Shown: positions 31,670-39,935, counted from the first letter of the stretch. The stretch is 64,000 bases of DNA from Sphingomonas sp. NBWT7 (GCF_014217605.1 NZ_CP043639.1:3158001-3222000); one strand, 5' to 3'. Translations and numbers: made by a program. The notes: a model not told the origin generated them from the sequence alone.

Positions 31670-32221
31670 ATGAGTGCCAAGATGAAGCCGGCCGATGGTG
31701 TCATGACGCTGGCCGAAATGAAGGAATTCGCGGGCTTCGCAGCCGCGACGCAGCGGTACATTCGCCGCAGCCTCGATATCGGGCTCGATCGCGAGGACGC
31801 GATGGCACGCTGGTCGCGCGACGTGGTCGAGGCGGCAAGCATCCGTGCGCAGGCACGGCATTACCAGCGGCTGCCCGATATCCGCGCGACCGTGCCCGAG
31901 GACAGCGGGCTCGACGCGATCGAGCCGTTCCTCGCGCCGCTCGTCACCGTCAGCGCGTTCGATCTGGGGCAGGGGCGGATCACCACCTTTTCCGCCTATC
32001 GCTTTCTCTACGAGCGGCTGATCGGCGCGAGCGTGCGGCCGTGGCTGCCCGGCGCCTTCTGCGCCGCCGCCGCGCTGCCTCACCTCCATCCGGAGCTTCG
32101 CCGCAAGCTGCTGCAATCGATCAGCGAAGCGGCGGCAACCGCGTCGGGCTGGTCGTCGCGCCAGCCGGCGTTCTACCCCTATTGGGTCGAGAAGGTCGAC
32201 GCGGGCGCGCTGCCGCACTGA
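31670..32221 (+). CDS. uncharacterised protein, 183 residues
   Basis: I do not recognise a family. The protein has no signal peptide or membrane helix. It is mostly helical, with segments GFAAATQRYIRRSLDIGLDREDAMARWSRD-like at the start and a Trp/Tyr-rich end (RQPAFYPYWVEKVDAG). The first half could be a short helical bundle. An in-frame ATG 39 bases upstream is possible, but the start used begins MSAKMKPADG and follows a G-rich stretch. It is convergent with the barstar-like gene. Confidence 0.6.
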   Translation: MSAKMKPADGVMTLAEMKEFAGFAAATQRYIRRSLDIGLDREDAMARWSRDVVEAASIRAQARHYQRLPDIRATVPEDSGLDAIEPFLAPLVTVSAFDLGQGRITTFSAYRFLYERLIGASVRPWLPGAFCAAAALPHLHPELRRKLLQSISEAAATASGWSSRQPAFYPYWVEKVDAGALPH

Positions 32222-32228
32222 AGGCGGT

Positions 32229-32510
32229 TCAGGCGAGACGGAAAACGAACGTCTCGCCGGTCTCCGCCGCCGCGTCGTCGAACACCTCGCGCACCCGCGT
32301 CGCATAGGCGATCGCCGCCGGGCCGGCTTCGGCGAGCCTATCGAGCGTGATTTCGATTGGCGGCGCGACAAGCATCAACCGAGCGACCAGCGCGTCGAAC
32401 AACGCGTCTAGGTTCGGCCCGTGCGACGTCGGCATCCCGATTGCCGGCCGCAGCGCCGTCCACAGATCGTCCGCCGTCCGCCATTCCCGCGCGTCGAGCC
32501 GGATCCTCAT
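32229..32510 (-). CDS. barstar family protein (orphan RNase inhibitor)
   Basis: The 93-residue product resembles barstar, the inhibitor of the extracellular RNase barnase. The characteristic helix appears as HGPNLDALFDAL, preceded by ADDLWTALRPAIGMP and ending with an FVFRLA strand. In barstar, an acidic residue in this helix region fills the RNase active site. No barnase-like gene is next to it, so this is an orphan. Upstream is an extensin-like gene 13 bases away, with a NUDIX gene before that, suggesting one transcript. Confidence 0.8.
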   Translation of the reverse strand: MRIRLDAREWRTADDLWTALRPAIGMPTSHGPNLDALFDALVARLMLVAPPIEITLDRLAEAGPAAIAYATRVREVFDDAAAETGETFVFRLA

Positions 32511-32523
32511 CAGCGGATCATCC

Positions 32524-33276
32524 TCAGCGGCACGCGCGCCAGCCCATCGCGCCGCGATCCGCCTGGTCGAGGTGCAGATGGTCGCGATGCGCAGCGTTGT
32601 AGTCTGGCGACAGTACCGTCGCGAACACGTCGCACGCGCCGTCGCGCACGTCGCGCAGGAATGCCGCGCGCTTGCCGTTCCCCCGCCAGTCGCCGAGCAC
32701 GCTGATCCGCGTACCGTCCGCCAGGCGGAAGCCGGCGATGTCGATCGCATCGGCGGTCGCGTGCTGGCTGTAATCGCCGCTGCTGCGCCCATAGAGTCGG
32801 CGGCAATTGTAGCTGCCGAGATGGTCGACCTGCGTCACCCGCATCCGGAAGTGCCGCTCGGCGGCCGGCTGGACGACTTCCCACTGCCACAGCGCGAGCG
32901 CCGCCGCGACGGGGCAGGCAGTTCCGAGCCCTGCGGGCTGGAAGCGCGGCAGGCGCGGCTCGCCCGCCGCGAAGCGGATGCCGTCGCTATAACCGCAGCG
33001 TGCCCCCTCACGCCGCTCGGCCAGCACGGTATAGCCGACGCCCGCGCGATCGAGCAGCGCGCGGCAGCGCGGGAAATCCTCACCCAGCGCCGCCAGCTTG
33101 CGCCCGGTGAACATCCCGATCGGCTGCGTGAGATCGAGCGGCGCCCACGGCGTGTCCTGCGGATGATTGCGGATCCAACCGTAGCCGATCAGCGCCAGCA
33201 CCGCGGCGATCGCCAGCGTCACCCCCCAGCCGATCACCCGCCGCGCGCGCCGCGCGGCGCGATCACGGCGGCGCAT
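32524..33276 (-). CDS. extensin-like C-terminal domain protein
   Basis: The 250-residue protein has an Arg-rich cytoplasmic N-terminus, one transmembrane helix (about 15-35) and a large exported domain of the extensin-like C family. Typical motifs are HATADAIDIAGFRLADG and AHRDHLHLDQ, which place conserved His and Asp residues like those of D-Ala-D-Ala metallopeptidases of the LAS group. Several Cys could form disulfides. A role in peptidoglycan processing is inferred. Its ATG overlaps the NUDIX stop (ATGA). Confidence 0.82.
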   Translation of the reverse strand: MRRRDRAARRARRVIGWGVTLAIAAVLALIGYGWIRNHPQDTPWAPLDLTQPIGMFTGRKLAALGEDFPRCRALLDRAGVGYTVLAERREGARCGYSDGIRFAAGEPRLPRFQPAGLGTACPVAAALALWQWEVVQPAAERHFRMRVTQVDHLGSYNCRRLYGRSSGDYSQHATADAIDIAGFRLADGTRISVLGDWRGNGKRAAFLRDVRDGACDVFATVLSPDYNAAHRDHLHLDQADRGAMGWRACR

Positions 33277-34034
33277 CAGCCGCGCATCGCGTTGCCGATC
33301 GCCTCCGATGTCACCGGATAGCCCGCGTCGTCGGGGATGCACAGGTGATCCTCGCCGTCGCGCTGCTCGGCGAACGGCGTGATCGTCTTGATCGGCGTTG
33401 CGCGCGCGTGCGCCGCCGCGTCGGCGAAGCTGTCGAACTGCGCCAACCGCTCGAGATTGCGCCGCGTCGGATAGATGATCGCGAGCTTGCCCGCGTCGGC
33501 ATCGGCGAGCACCTGCCGCGCCGTCGACCACACGAGCCGCACGTTCTCCGTCTGGTCGACGCTTGCGCGCGGCGCATCCTGCGGCAGTTCGGCAAGGTAG
33601 AAGCGCGTGTCGAAGATCCGCATGTTGGCGTGCGCCGGCCGCCACCGCGCCCATGGCGTCAGCTGGTCGAGATCGAGCCGCGCGTCGCTCGCCGCCAGCG
33701 CCTCGGCCAGCGTCTGCCCGGCGTGCAACGCGGCGCGCATCTCGATCAGTGCCGTGGCGCTGGGAAGCTCGGCGAGCCCGATCGGCAACCCGGCCTCCTC
33801 GATCGTCTCGCGCACTGCGGCGATCCGCGCCGCCTCCTCGTCGCCGCCGCCCAGCCTCGCGGCGAGCACGTGATCACCCGGATCGATCCGCCCGCCGGGA
33901 AACACCATCGCGCCGCCGGCGAAGACCATCGCCTTCGCGCGTTCCACCATCAGCAATTCGGGTGGCCCGTCGCTCGCCTCGCGAAAGATGATCAGGGTTG
34001 CGGCTGGGATCGCATCGGGCAGTTGGTCGCTCAT
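33276..34034 (-). CDS. NUDIX hydrolase
   Basis: The 252-residue protein carries a NUDIX fold, with GGRIDPGD opening a long insertion and the box ending in RETIEEAGL (catalytic glutamates in RETIEEAG). The substrate cannot be told from the motif. The long form with an insert resembles NUDT19/CoA-type hydrolases. It leads an apparent three-gene run with the extensin-like and barstar genes. Confidence 0.85.
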   Translation of the reverse strand: MSDQLPDAIPAATLIIFREASDGPPELLMVERAKAMVFAGGAMVFPGGRIDPGDHVLAARLGGGDEEAARIAAVRETIEEAGLPIGLAELPSATALIEMRAALHAGQTLAEALAASDARLDLDQLTPWARWRPAHANMRIFDTRFYLAELPQDAPRASVDQTENVRLVWSTARQVLADADAGKLAIIYPTRRNLERLAQFDSFADAAAHARATPIKTITPFAEQRDGEDHLCIPDDAGYPVTSEAIGNAMRG

Positions 34035-34091
34035 ACGATCGACTTAACGACGGCCGCGCGCAAATGTCACGCCTTCAGCGCAGATAAGCCG

Positions 34092-34143
34092 GAAACGATC
34101 GGCACTGGGAAACGATCGGCATTGGGGAACAGATCGGCGCTGG
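34092..34143. repeat. three degenerate 17-18 base tandem repeats
   Basis: The units GAAACGATCGGCACTGG, GAAACGATCGGCATTGG and GGAACAGATCGGCGCTGG follow one another directly. The first two differ by one base. The array lies just 3' of tRNA-Ala (which reads on the minus strand), between it and the NUDIX gene. Its purpose is unknown. Confidence 0.75.
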
Positions 34144-34170
34144 CGTATCGGCGTCGGAGAAAAGGGCGGG

Positions 34171-34246
34171 TGGTGGAGCTGAGGGGAATCGAACCCCTGA
34201 CCTCTGCAGTGCGATTGCAGCGCTCTCCCATCTGAGCTACAGCCCC
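34171..34246 (-). tRNA. tRNA-Ala(CGC)
   Basis: The minus strand folds into a full cloverleaf. The acceptor stem starts GGGGCT, the D-arm is TAGCTCAGATGGGAGAGC, and the anticodon loop ATCGCAC gives anticodon CGC, reading GCG. The T-arm is AGGGGTTCGATTCCCCT and the encoded 3' end is ACCA. The discriminator A and encoded CCA fit a functional tRNA-Ala. Confidence 0.95.
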
Positions 34247-34407
34247 GCCCGCACCCGGCGCTGCCGGGTCGAGCCGCGGCCTTAGCGACGTCGAACCGTC
34301 GTTGCAACGCCCTCCGCGCGAAATCCTCACCGACGGCATCCGCACGATACTCGGCGACCAAGCGAGGGCGTCGTGCGACGGGCCAATGTTACGCCCCTGC
34401 AACGGCA

Positions 34408-34432
34408 GGAACATAAGTCACAATCAAGCCTT
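34408..34432 (+). promoter_or_regulatory. possible EcfG-type general-stress promoter before the DUF2171 gene
   Basis: GGAAC is followed 16 bases later by CCTT. The alphaproteobacterial sigma-EcfG consensus is GGAAC, 16-17 bases, CGTT, so one base differs. It lies about 60 bases upstream of a gene whose product looks like a stress protein. This is inference from one motif. Confidence 0.35.
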
Positions 34433-34492
34433 CATGCTGAACGGCGATCGGACAGCAAGTTCGACGCTCCGCGTAGGTAAGGAGTTTGCGAC

Positions 34493-35815
34493 ATGGCATA
34501 TGAGAAATATCCGCGCGGCGACTATTACGGTCGTCGCGATACGCAGGATTACGGCCGCGACAGCGGGTCGGGGCGCAATTCGGATTTCGCCAACGAGCGT
34601 AACTATGAAGCCGCCGGCGCGTCGGATCGCGATCGCAACTATTGGGGCGGCGATCAGGATTGGGACGACAATAGCCGGGGCCGCGCCTTCGGCGATTATG
34701 GCCAGCAGGATTACGGTCGTCGCGATCAGCAGAGCGGCAGCCGGCAGAATTACGGCGGCCAGAACTACGGTAGCCAGGGCTCGCGCGGTCAGAATTATGG
34801 TCAGCGCGACTTCGGTGACCAAGGGTACGGCCAGCAGGGTTTCGGTGGCCAGCAGGGCTACGGACAGCAGGGTCGCGGCTATCGCGTGCAGAGCGAAGGG
34901 CGCGGCATGCGCGGCGGCCAGTACGGCAACAGCCAGTACGGCGGCGGCCAGTACGGTAGCGATCGTTCCAGCGGCAAACGGCAGGGCGGCGGCTACGGGC
35001 GCCAGCAGTCCGGTGGCAACCAGTACGGCAGCAACCAGTACGGCGGCAATCAGTACGGCGGCGGACAGTACGGGGCGGGCCAGTACGGCCAGCAACGTTT
35101 CGGCAACGACGGCGATCGCCAGCGCGGCAACGCGCCGCAGGGCTACGACCAGGACGACCGCGGCTTCTTCGCCCGCGCCGGGGACGAGGTCCGCTCGTGG
35201 TTCGGTGACGAGGACGCCGAGCGCCGCCGCGAGGCCGACATGCGCTACGACGAGCGCGCCTACAACGACCGCGATTCGGATTACGGCAACTGGCGCCGCA
35301 ACCAGATCGACGCGCTCGACCGTGATTACGACGAATATCGCAGCCACAATCGTAGCAAGTTCGAAAACGAATTCACCACGTGGCGCAGCGGCCGCCAGTC
35401 GCAGCGCGATATGCTCGACAAGGTCGACGAGCATATGGAAGTCGTCGGGTCGGACGGCAGCCACGTCGGCACGGTCGACAAGGTGCGCGGCGATCGCGTG
35501 ATCCTGACCAAGAACGACAGCGACGCCGGCGGGCGCCACCATTCGTTCCCGTCGAGCTGGCTCGACAGCGTCGAAGACAGCAAAGTCAAGCTGTCGAAGA
35601 GCGCCGACGAGGCGAAGAAGCAGTGGCGCGACGAGGAACGCAACCAGGCGATGTTCGGCGACAACAACACCGCGAACGCGACCAGCGGGGGCATGGCTGC
35701 CTCGACCGGCACGACCGCAGCCACGTCTACCAGCAGCGCGAGCGCCGGGACGACGACCGACGGCAAGGATGACGACGGAAAGATGCTCAACCGCAGCTTC
35801 CCCGGTACCTACTGA
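34493..35815 (+). CDS. low-complexity Gly/Gln/Tyr-rich DUF2171 protein
   Basis: The 440-residue protein has two parts. Residues about 1-225 are a prion-like low-complexity region rich in Tyr, Gly, Gln, Asn, Ser and Arg, with many YGG/QYG units (for example NQYGGNQYGGGQYG). From about 225 a charged region begins with RSWFGDEDAERRREADM, followed by a helical YNDRDSDYGNWRRNQID block and then a DUF2171 beta-barrel-like domain (about 306-370, MLDKVDEHMEVVGSDG). A Ser/Thr-rich tail ends it. No membrane helix is seen. The composition is unlike any neighbour. DUF2171 proteins of alphaproteobacteria are often stress-associated. Confidence 0.83.
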   Translation: MAYEKYPRGDYYGRRDTQDYGRDSGSGRNSDFANERNYEAAGASDRDRNYWGGDQDWDDNSRGRAFGDYGQQDYGRRDQQSGSRQNYGGQNYGSQGSRGQNYGQRDFGDQGYGQQGFGGQQGYGQQGRGYRVQSEGRGMRGGQYGNSQYGGGQYGSDRSSGKRQGGGYGRQQSGGNQYGSNQYGGNQYGGGQYGAGQYGQQRFGNDGDRQRGNAPQGYDQDDRGFFARAGDEVRSWFGDEDAERRREADMRYDERAYNDRDSDYGNWRRNQIDALDRDYDEYRSHNRSKFENEFTTWRSGRQSQRDMLDKVDEHMEVVGSDGSHVGTVDKVRGDRVILTKNDSDAGGRHHSFPSSWLDSVEDSKVKLSKSADEAKKQWRDEERNQAMFGDNNTANATSGGMAASTGTTAATSTSSASAGTTTDGKDDDGKMLNRSFPGTY

Positions 35816-35859
35816 TCGGCTGATCTTCGTCGGCCTCTGACCCCTTGGGGTCGACGAGC

Positions 35860-35890
35860 AGAGCCCGGGCCTCACCGCCCGGGCTCTTTG
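35860..35890 (+). terminator. probable intrinsic terminator after the DUF2171 gene
   Basis: A ten-base-pair stem (AGAGCCCGGG with CCCGGGCTCT) closes an eight-base loop and runs into TTTG. The U-tract is short, but the position about 45 bases after the stop fits. Confidence 0.7.
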
Positions 35891-35945
35891 CGTTGGGGGC
35901 ATGCTCGGGCATAGCGGCGCGCGCAAACACATAGGAGAGCCTGAC

Positions 35946-36932
35946 ATGCCACGTGCCTGGAGCCTCAAGTCGCGTCCCAAGGGAATGCCGCAGCCCGGCG
36001 ATTTCGATCTCGTCGATCTGCCCGCCCAGCCGCTCGGCGAGGGCGAGGTGCGCATCGCCAACCGCTGGCTGTCGGTCGATCCGTACATGCGCGGCCGGAT
36101 GAACGACGTGAAGAGCTACGTTCCGCCCTTCGCACTCGGCGAACCGATGCAGGGCGGCGCGATTGGCGAGGTGATCGAGAGCCGCGATGCGAGCGTGCCC
36201 GTCGGCACCAGGGTGCAGCACATGCTCGGCTGGCGCGACGAGGCGGTCGTGCCCGCAAGCCAGGTCCAGAAGCTGCCCGATCTCGATGTGCCCGACCAGG
36301 CGTTCCTCGGCCAGTTCGGCATGCCGGGGATGACCGCCTATTTCGGGCTGCTCGAAGTCGCGGCGGCGAAGCCGGGCGACGTCGTGTTCGTCTCCGCAGC
36401 CGCGGGCGCGGTCGGCTCCACCGTCGTGCAGATCGCCAAGGCGAAGGGGATGACGGTGATCGGCTCGGCCGGCGGCACGCAGAAGTGCGCCTGGGTCAAG
36501 TCGCTCGGCGCCGATGCGGTAATCGATTACAAGGCGGGCGACATCGTCGCCGCGCTTGCCGAAGCGGCGCCCAAGGGGATCGACGTCTATTTCGACAATG
36601 TCGGCGGCGATCACCTCGACGCCGCGCTGCTCGCCGCCAATCCGCACGCGCGCTTCGCGATCTGCGGGATGATCGACATCTACAACGACGGCAAACCGCA
36701 GTCGCTCAAATATCTCGCCAAGGTCATCGGCGCGCGGCTGACGATCAAGGGCTTCATCGTCAGCGATCACCTCGCCGGTGCGGCCGATTTCTACCGCGAG
36801 ATGGGCGGCTGGCTCTCCGAGGGGAAGCTGAAGCGGGAGGAAACGGTGATGGACGGGCTCGAGCGGACGCCCGACGCGTTCATGGGCCTCTTCACCGGCG
36901 GCAACACCGGCAAGATGCTGGTGCGCATCTGA
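35946..36932 (+). CDS. NADP-dependent medium-chain oxidoreductase (CurA-like)
   Basis: The 328-residue protein is a zinc-free MDR enzyme of the leukotriene-B4 dehydrogenase / YncB-CurA type. The N-terminus MPRAWSLKSRPKGMPQPGDF and RWLSVDPYMRGRM are family hallmarks. The NADPH loop reads AAAGAVGSTVVQIAKAKG. These enzymes reduce alpha,beta-unsaturated carbonyls, detoxifying enals. The ATG used is preceded by AGGAGAG. A perfect hairpin follows the stop before the convergent peptidase gene. Confidence 0.9.
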   Translation: MPRAWSLKSRPKGMPQPGDFDLVDLPAQPLGEGEVRIANRWLSVDPYMRGRMNDVKSYVPPFALGEPMQGGAIGEVIESRDASVPVGTRVQHMLGWRDEAVVPASQVQKLPDLDVPDQAFLGQFGMPGMTAYFGLLEVAAAKPGDVVFVSAAAGAVGSTVVQIAKAKGMTVIGSAGGTQKCAWVKSLGADAVIDYKAGDIVAALAEAAPKGIDVYFDNVGGDHLDAALLAANPHARFAICGMIDIYNDGKPQSLKYLAKVIGARLTIKGFIVSDHLAGAADFYREMGGWLSEGKLKREETVMDGLERTPDAFMGLFTGGNTGKMLVRI

Positions 36933-36938
36933 CGAAGC

Positions 36939-36968
36939 GCCGTCACGCCGGATCTCCGGCGTGACGGC
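36939..36968. terminator. symmetric hairpin between convergent genes
   Basis: A 13-base-pair perfect stem around a four-base loop (GCCGTCACGCCGG with its complement) sits between the oxidoreductase and the peptidase gene stops. There is no strong U-tract, so it could work as a weak two-way terminator or an mRNA 3'-end stabiliser. Confidence 0.55.
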
Positions 36969-36988
36969 CTAGCCTTATCGGCGCTGGC

Positions 36989-37897
36989 TCAGATCGCGCC
37001 GCTGAACGTGTCGCACTGTGCCGGATCGCCGCTCTCCAACCCGCGACGCAGCCACGCCTGGCGCTGCGCCGACGTGCCGTGGGTGAAGCTCTCGGGCGCC
37101 ACTCGCCCGCCGCCGCGGCGCTGCAGCGTGTCGTCGCCGATCGCCTGCGCGGCGGTCATTCCTTCCTCGACGTCGCCGGGCTCCAACCGGTTGCGGTTCT
37201 GTGCCGCCCAGACGCCGGCGTAGCAATCCGCCTGCAACTCCAGCCGCACCGACATCGCGTTGCCCTCCGCTTCGCTGCCCGATTGCTGCGCGCGGCGCAC
37301 GCGCTCCGACGCGCCCGTCAGCGTCTGGATGTGATGGCCGAATTCATGCGCGACGACGTAATATTGCGCGAAGTCACCCGCCGCGCCGAACTTGTTCGCT
37401 AGTTCGTCGTAGAAGCTCGTATCGATGTAGATGCCCTGATCGGACGGGCAGTAGAACGGCCCCATCGCCGACATCGCGGCGCCGCAGCCCGATTGGCCGC
37501 TGCCGCCGTAGAACACGAGCTTGGGTGCTTCGAACCGCTCGCCCGATCGCGCAAACAATTGCTCCCAGGTGTTCTCCGCCGAGGAGAAGGCGTTGCACGT
37601 CGCCTTGGTCGCCGCATCGACGCCGCACGCCGCCGCCGCGCCGGTTCCGCCCGCGCCACCGCTCCGCTCGCTGCGCGTCGGCGCGCTGCTGCCGCCGCCG
37701 CCGACGAGCCCGCCGAGATTGCCCAGCCCGCCGAACACCGCAAAGATGATCAGCACCACCACGATCCCGCCGCAGCCGAACCGGCTGCCGATCATCGGCA
37801 ACAGCCCAAGCAGCAGCCCGCCGCCGCCTCCGCCGCCGAAGCTCTGCCCGCGCTGGTCCTCGACGTTGATGTCGTTGTCGAAATCATCGAGCCGCAT
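36989..37897 (-). CDS. YpfJ-type neutral zinc metallopeptidase
   Basis: The 302-residue protein has an acidic N-terminus, a Gly-rich stretch, one transmembrane helix (about 40-65) and a C-terminal zinc peptidase domain with HEFGHHIQTL (HExxH). The YpfJ/UPF0371 group is membrane-anchored with unknown substrates. GGGGGAGG sits just before the ATG beginning MRLDDFDNDIN. Cysteine pairs in the periplasmic part may form disulfides. It stands alone. Confidence 0.88.
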   Translation of the reverse strand: MRLDDFDNDINVEDQRGQSFGGGGGGGLLLGLLPMIGSRFGCGGIVVVLIIFAVFGGLGNLGGLVGGGGSSAPTRSERSGGAGGTGAAAACGVDAATKATCNAFSSAENTWEQLFARSGERFEAPKLVFYGGSGQSGCGAAMSAMGPFYCPSDQGIYIDTSFYDELANKFGAAGDFAQYYVVAHEFGHHIQTLTGASERVRRAQQSGSEAEGNAMSVRLELQADCYAGVWAAQNRNRLEPGDVEEGMTAAQAIGDDTLQRRGGGRVAPESFTHGTSAQRQAWLRRGLESGDPAQCDTFSGAI

Positions 37898-38000
37898 GTC
37901 GGCCTCCCCCTTTTCGTTACTCGTCCGGCATGAATGCGCGAAGGCGAAACGCGGTTGCATGGCTTGATCGCACGGGGGAGGCAGCGCATGACCGCGCACA

Positions 38001-39137
38001 ATGGCCGATCACGATCCACGTCCGCCGCGGCGGGCAAAGCCGCTGCCGCTGCCCAGCGAAGTCGCGCTGGTCCTGCAGGGTGGCGGCGCGCTCGGCAGCT
38101 ACCAGGCCGGCGTGATTGAGGCTCTGTCGGCGATCGCGATCGAGCCTGGCTGGGTCGCGGGCATCTCGATCGGCGCGGTCAACGCCGCGATCGTCGCGGG
38201 CAACCCGCCCGAGCGCCGCGTCGCGCGGCTGCGCGAATTCTGGGACCAGACGACGAGCTGGCTGCCGAGCTTCCCGATCCTGCCCGAGGATCACGTGCGC
38301 GAGTTCGTCCACGCCTGGTCGGCGGGGTTCGTGGCGCTCGCCGGGGTGCCAGGCTTCTTCGGCCCGCGCTTCGTGCCCCCCGTATTCGCCGCACCGGGGA
38401 CGCCGGAGGCACTGAGCTTCTACGATTCCACCCCGCTGCGTGCGACGCTCGACGCGCTGATCGACTGGGATCTGGTCAACGACGGGCCGGTGCGCCTGTC
38501 GGTCGGCGCGGTCGATGTCGAGAGCGGCAATTTCCGCTATTTCGATACCGCGGAGGAGCGGCTCGACGCGCGCCACGTCATGGCGTCGGGCGCGCTGCCG
38601 CCCGGCCTCCCGCCGGTCGAGATCGACGGGCGCTGGTATTGGGACGGCGGGCTCGTCTCGAACACGCCGCTCCAGCACGTCCTCGATCACCAGCGCGAGG
38701 GCATGATCGTCTTCCAGGTCGATCTCTTCTCCGCCGCCGATGAACGCCCCCGCACGATCACCGATGCCGCCGCGCGCGCCAAGGAAATCACCTTTTCCAG
38801 CCGCACGCGCCAGGTGACCGACCAGCTGATGAAGCTGCGCCGCGAGCGCGAGCTCGTCCGCCGCGTCCTCGCCAAGCTGCCCGCCGAGCTGCGCGATGAT
38901 GCCGACGTCGCCCGGCTCGCCGCGATGTCGGCCGAACAGCCCGTCAGCCTCGTCCACCTCATCTATCGCGCCAATGCGTGGGAGGGTGGCGCGCGCGATT
39001 TCGAATTCTCCACCCGCACGATGCGCGAGCATTGGGCCGCGGGCCGCGCCGCGGTCGAGGCGACGATGGAGAATGCCGAGCTCGTCGCGGAGAACATCCT
39101 CACCGGGCGCACCGCCGCCTTCGATCTCACACGATAA
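38001..39137 (+). CDS. patatin-like phospholipase / possible PHB depolymerase
   Basis: The 378-residue protein has the patatin core: the oxyanion loop QGGGALGSYQAGV near 28-38, the serine nucleophile elbow GISIG and the catalytic aspartate in YWDGGLVSNTP. A C-terminal DUF3734-type extension follows. In related alphaproteobacteria this gene sits next to 3-hydroxybutyrate dehydrogenase and may mobilise polyhydroxybutyrate or hydrolyse lipids. The same arrangement is present here, with the dehydrogenase 13 bases downstream. Confidence 0.88.
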   Translation: MADHDPRPPRRAKPLPLPSEVALVLQGGGALGSYQAGVIEALSAIAIEPGWVAGISIGAVNAAIVAGNPPERRVARLREFWDQTTSWLPSFPILPEDHVREFVHAWSAGFVALAGVPGFFGPRFVPPVFAAPGTPEALSFYDSTPLRATLDALIDWDLVNDGPVRLSVGAVDVESGNFRYFDTAEERLDARHVMASGALPPGLPPVEIDGRWYWDGGLVSNTPLQHVLDHQREGMIVFQVDLFSAADERPRTITDAAARAKEITFSSRTRQVTDQLMKLRRERELVRRVLAKLPAELRDDADVARLAAMSAEQPVSLVHLIYRANAWEGGARDFEFSTRTMREHWAAGRAAVEATMENAELVAENILTGRTAAFDLTR

Positions 39138-39149
39138 GGGAGTAGCTCG

Positions 39150-39935
39150 ATGTTCCTGAAGGGCAAGACCGCGCTCGTCACCGGCTCCACCTCGGGGATC
39201 GGCCTCGCTTATGCCAAGGCGTTCGCCATTGAGGGCGCGAGCGTGATGATCAACGGCTTCGGCGACGCGGACGCGATCGAGCAGGCGCGCGCCGGCCTCG
39301 CGCAGACGAGCGGGGCGGCCGCGCTGTACGACGCGGCCGACATGACCAAGCCCGATCAGATCGCCGCGATGGTCGAACGCTGCCACGCCGAACTCGGCGG
39401 GCCCGACATCGTCGTCAACAACGCCGGCATCCAGTTCGTCTCCCCCGTCACCGATTTCCCGGACGACAAATGGGACGCGATCATCGCGATCAACCTCACC
39501 AGCGCGTTCCACGCGATGAAGGCCGCGATCCCGCACATGCGCGCGAAGAAGTGGGGCCGCATCATTTCCACCGCCTCGGCGCACAGCCTCGTCGCCAGCC
39601 CCAACAAATCGGCCTATGTCGCTGCCAAGCACGGCCTCGCCGGGCTGACCAAGACCGTGGCGCTCGAAACCGCGACCGACGGGATCACCGTCAACTGCAT
39701 CTCGCCCGGCTACGTCTGGACGCCGCTGGTCGAGAACCAGATCCCCGATACGATGAAGGCGCGCAACCTGTCGCGCGATCAGGTGATCAACGACGTGCTG
39801 CTCGCGGCGCAGCCGACCAAGCAGTTCGTCACCCCCGAACAGGTTGCGGCCTTCGCGCTGTTTCTCTGCCGCGACGAGGCGGCCGCGATCACCGGCGCGA
39901 ACCTTTCCGCCGACGGGGGCTGGACCGCTGCCTGA
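39150..39935 (+). CDS. 3-hydroxybutyrate dehydrogenase (SDR family)
   Basis: The 261-residue SDR protein has the NAD-binding TGSTSGIG, the NNAG strand motif and the catalytic Ser and YVAAK pair. Residues QFVSPVTDFPDDKWD and SPGYVWTPLVENQIPD closely resemble known D-3-hydroxybutyrate dehydrogenases, which interconvert 3-hydroxybutyrate and acetoacetate. GGGAG precedes the ATG. It is co-transcribed with the patatin-like gene upstream and followed with overlap by a DUF4893 gene. Confidence 0.92.
   Translation: MFLKGKTALVTGSTSGIGLAYAKAFAIEGASVMINGFGDADAIEQARAGLAQTSGAAALYDAADMTKPDQIAAMVERCHAELGGPDIVVNNAGIQFVSPVTDFPDDKWDAIIAINLTSAFHAMKAAIPHMRAKKWGRIISTASAHSLVASPNKSAYVAAKHGLAGLTKTVALETATDGITVNCISPGYVWTPLVENQIPDTMKARNLSRDQVINDVLLAAQPTKQFVTPEQVAAFALFLCRDEAAAITGANLSADGGWTAA

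Noticed and set aside
35839..35852. Palindrome GACCCCTTGGGGTC
   Set aside because: No loop can form beyond two bases, so it is not a workable hairpin. The stem just after it is the better terminator.
34424..36088. A 554-codon open frame on the minus strand across the DUF2171 gene
   Set aside because: It is an Ala/Val-rich shadow of the low-complexity gene, with no motif, no ribosome-binding site and a frame opposite a domain-bearing protein.
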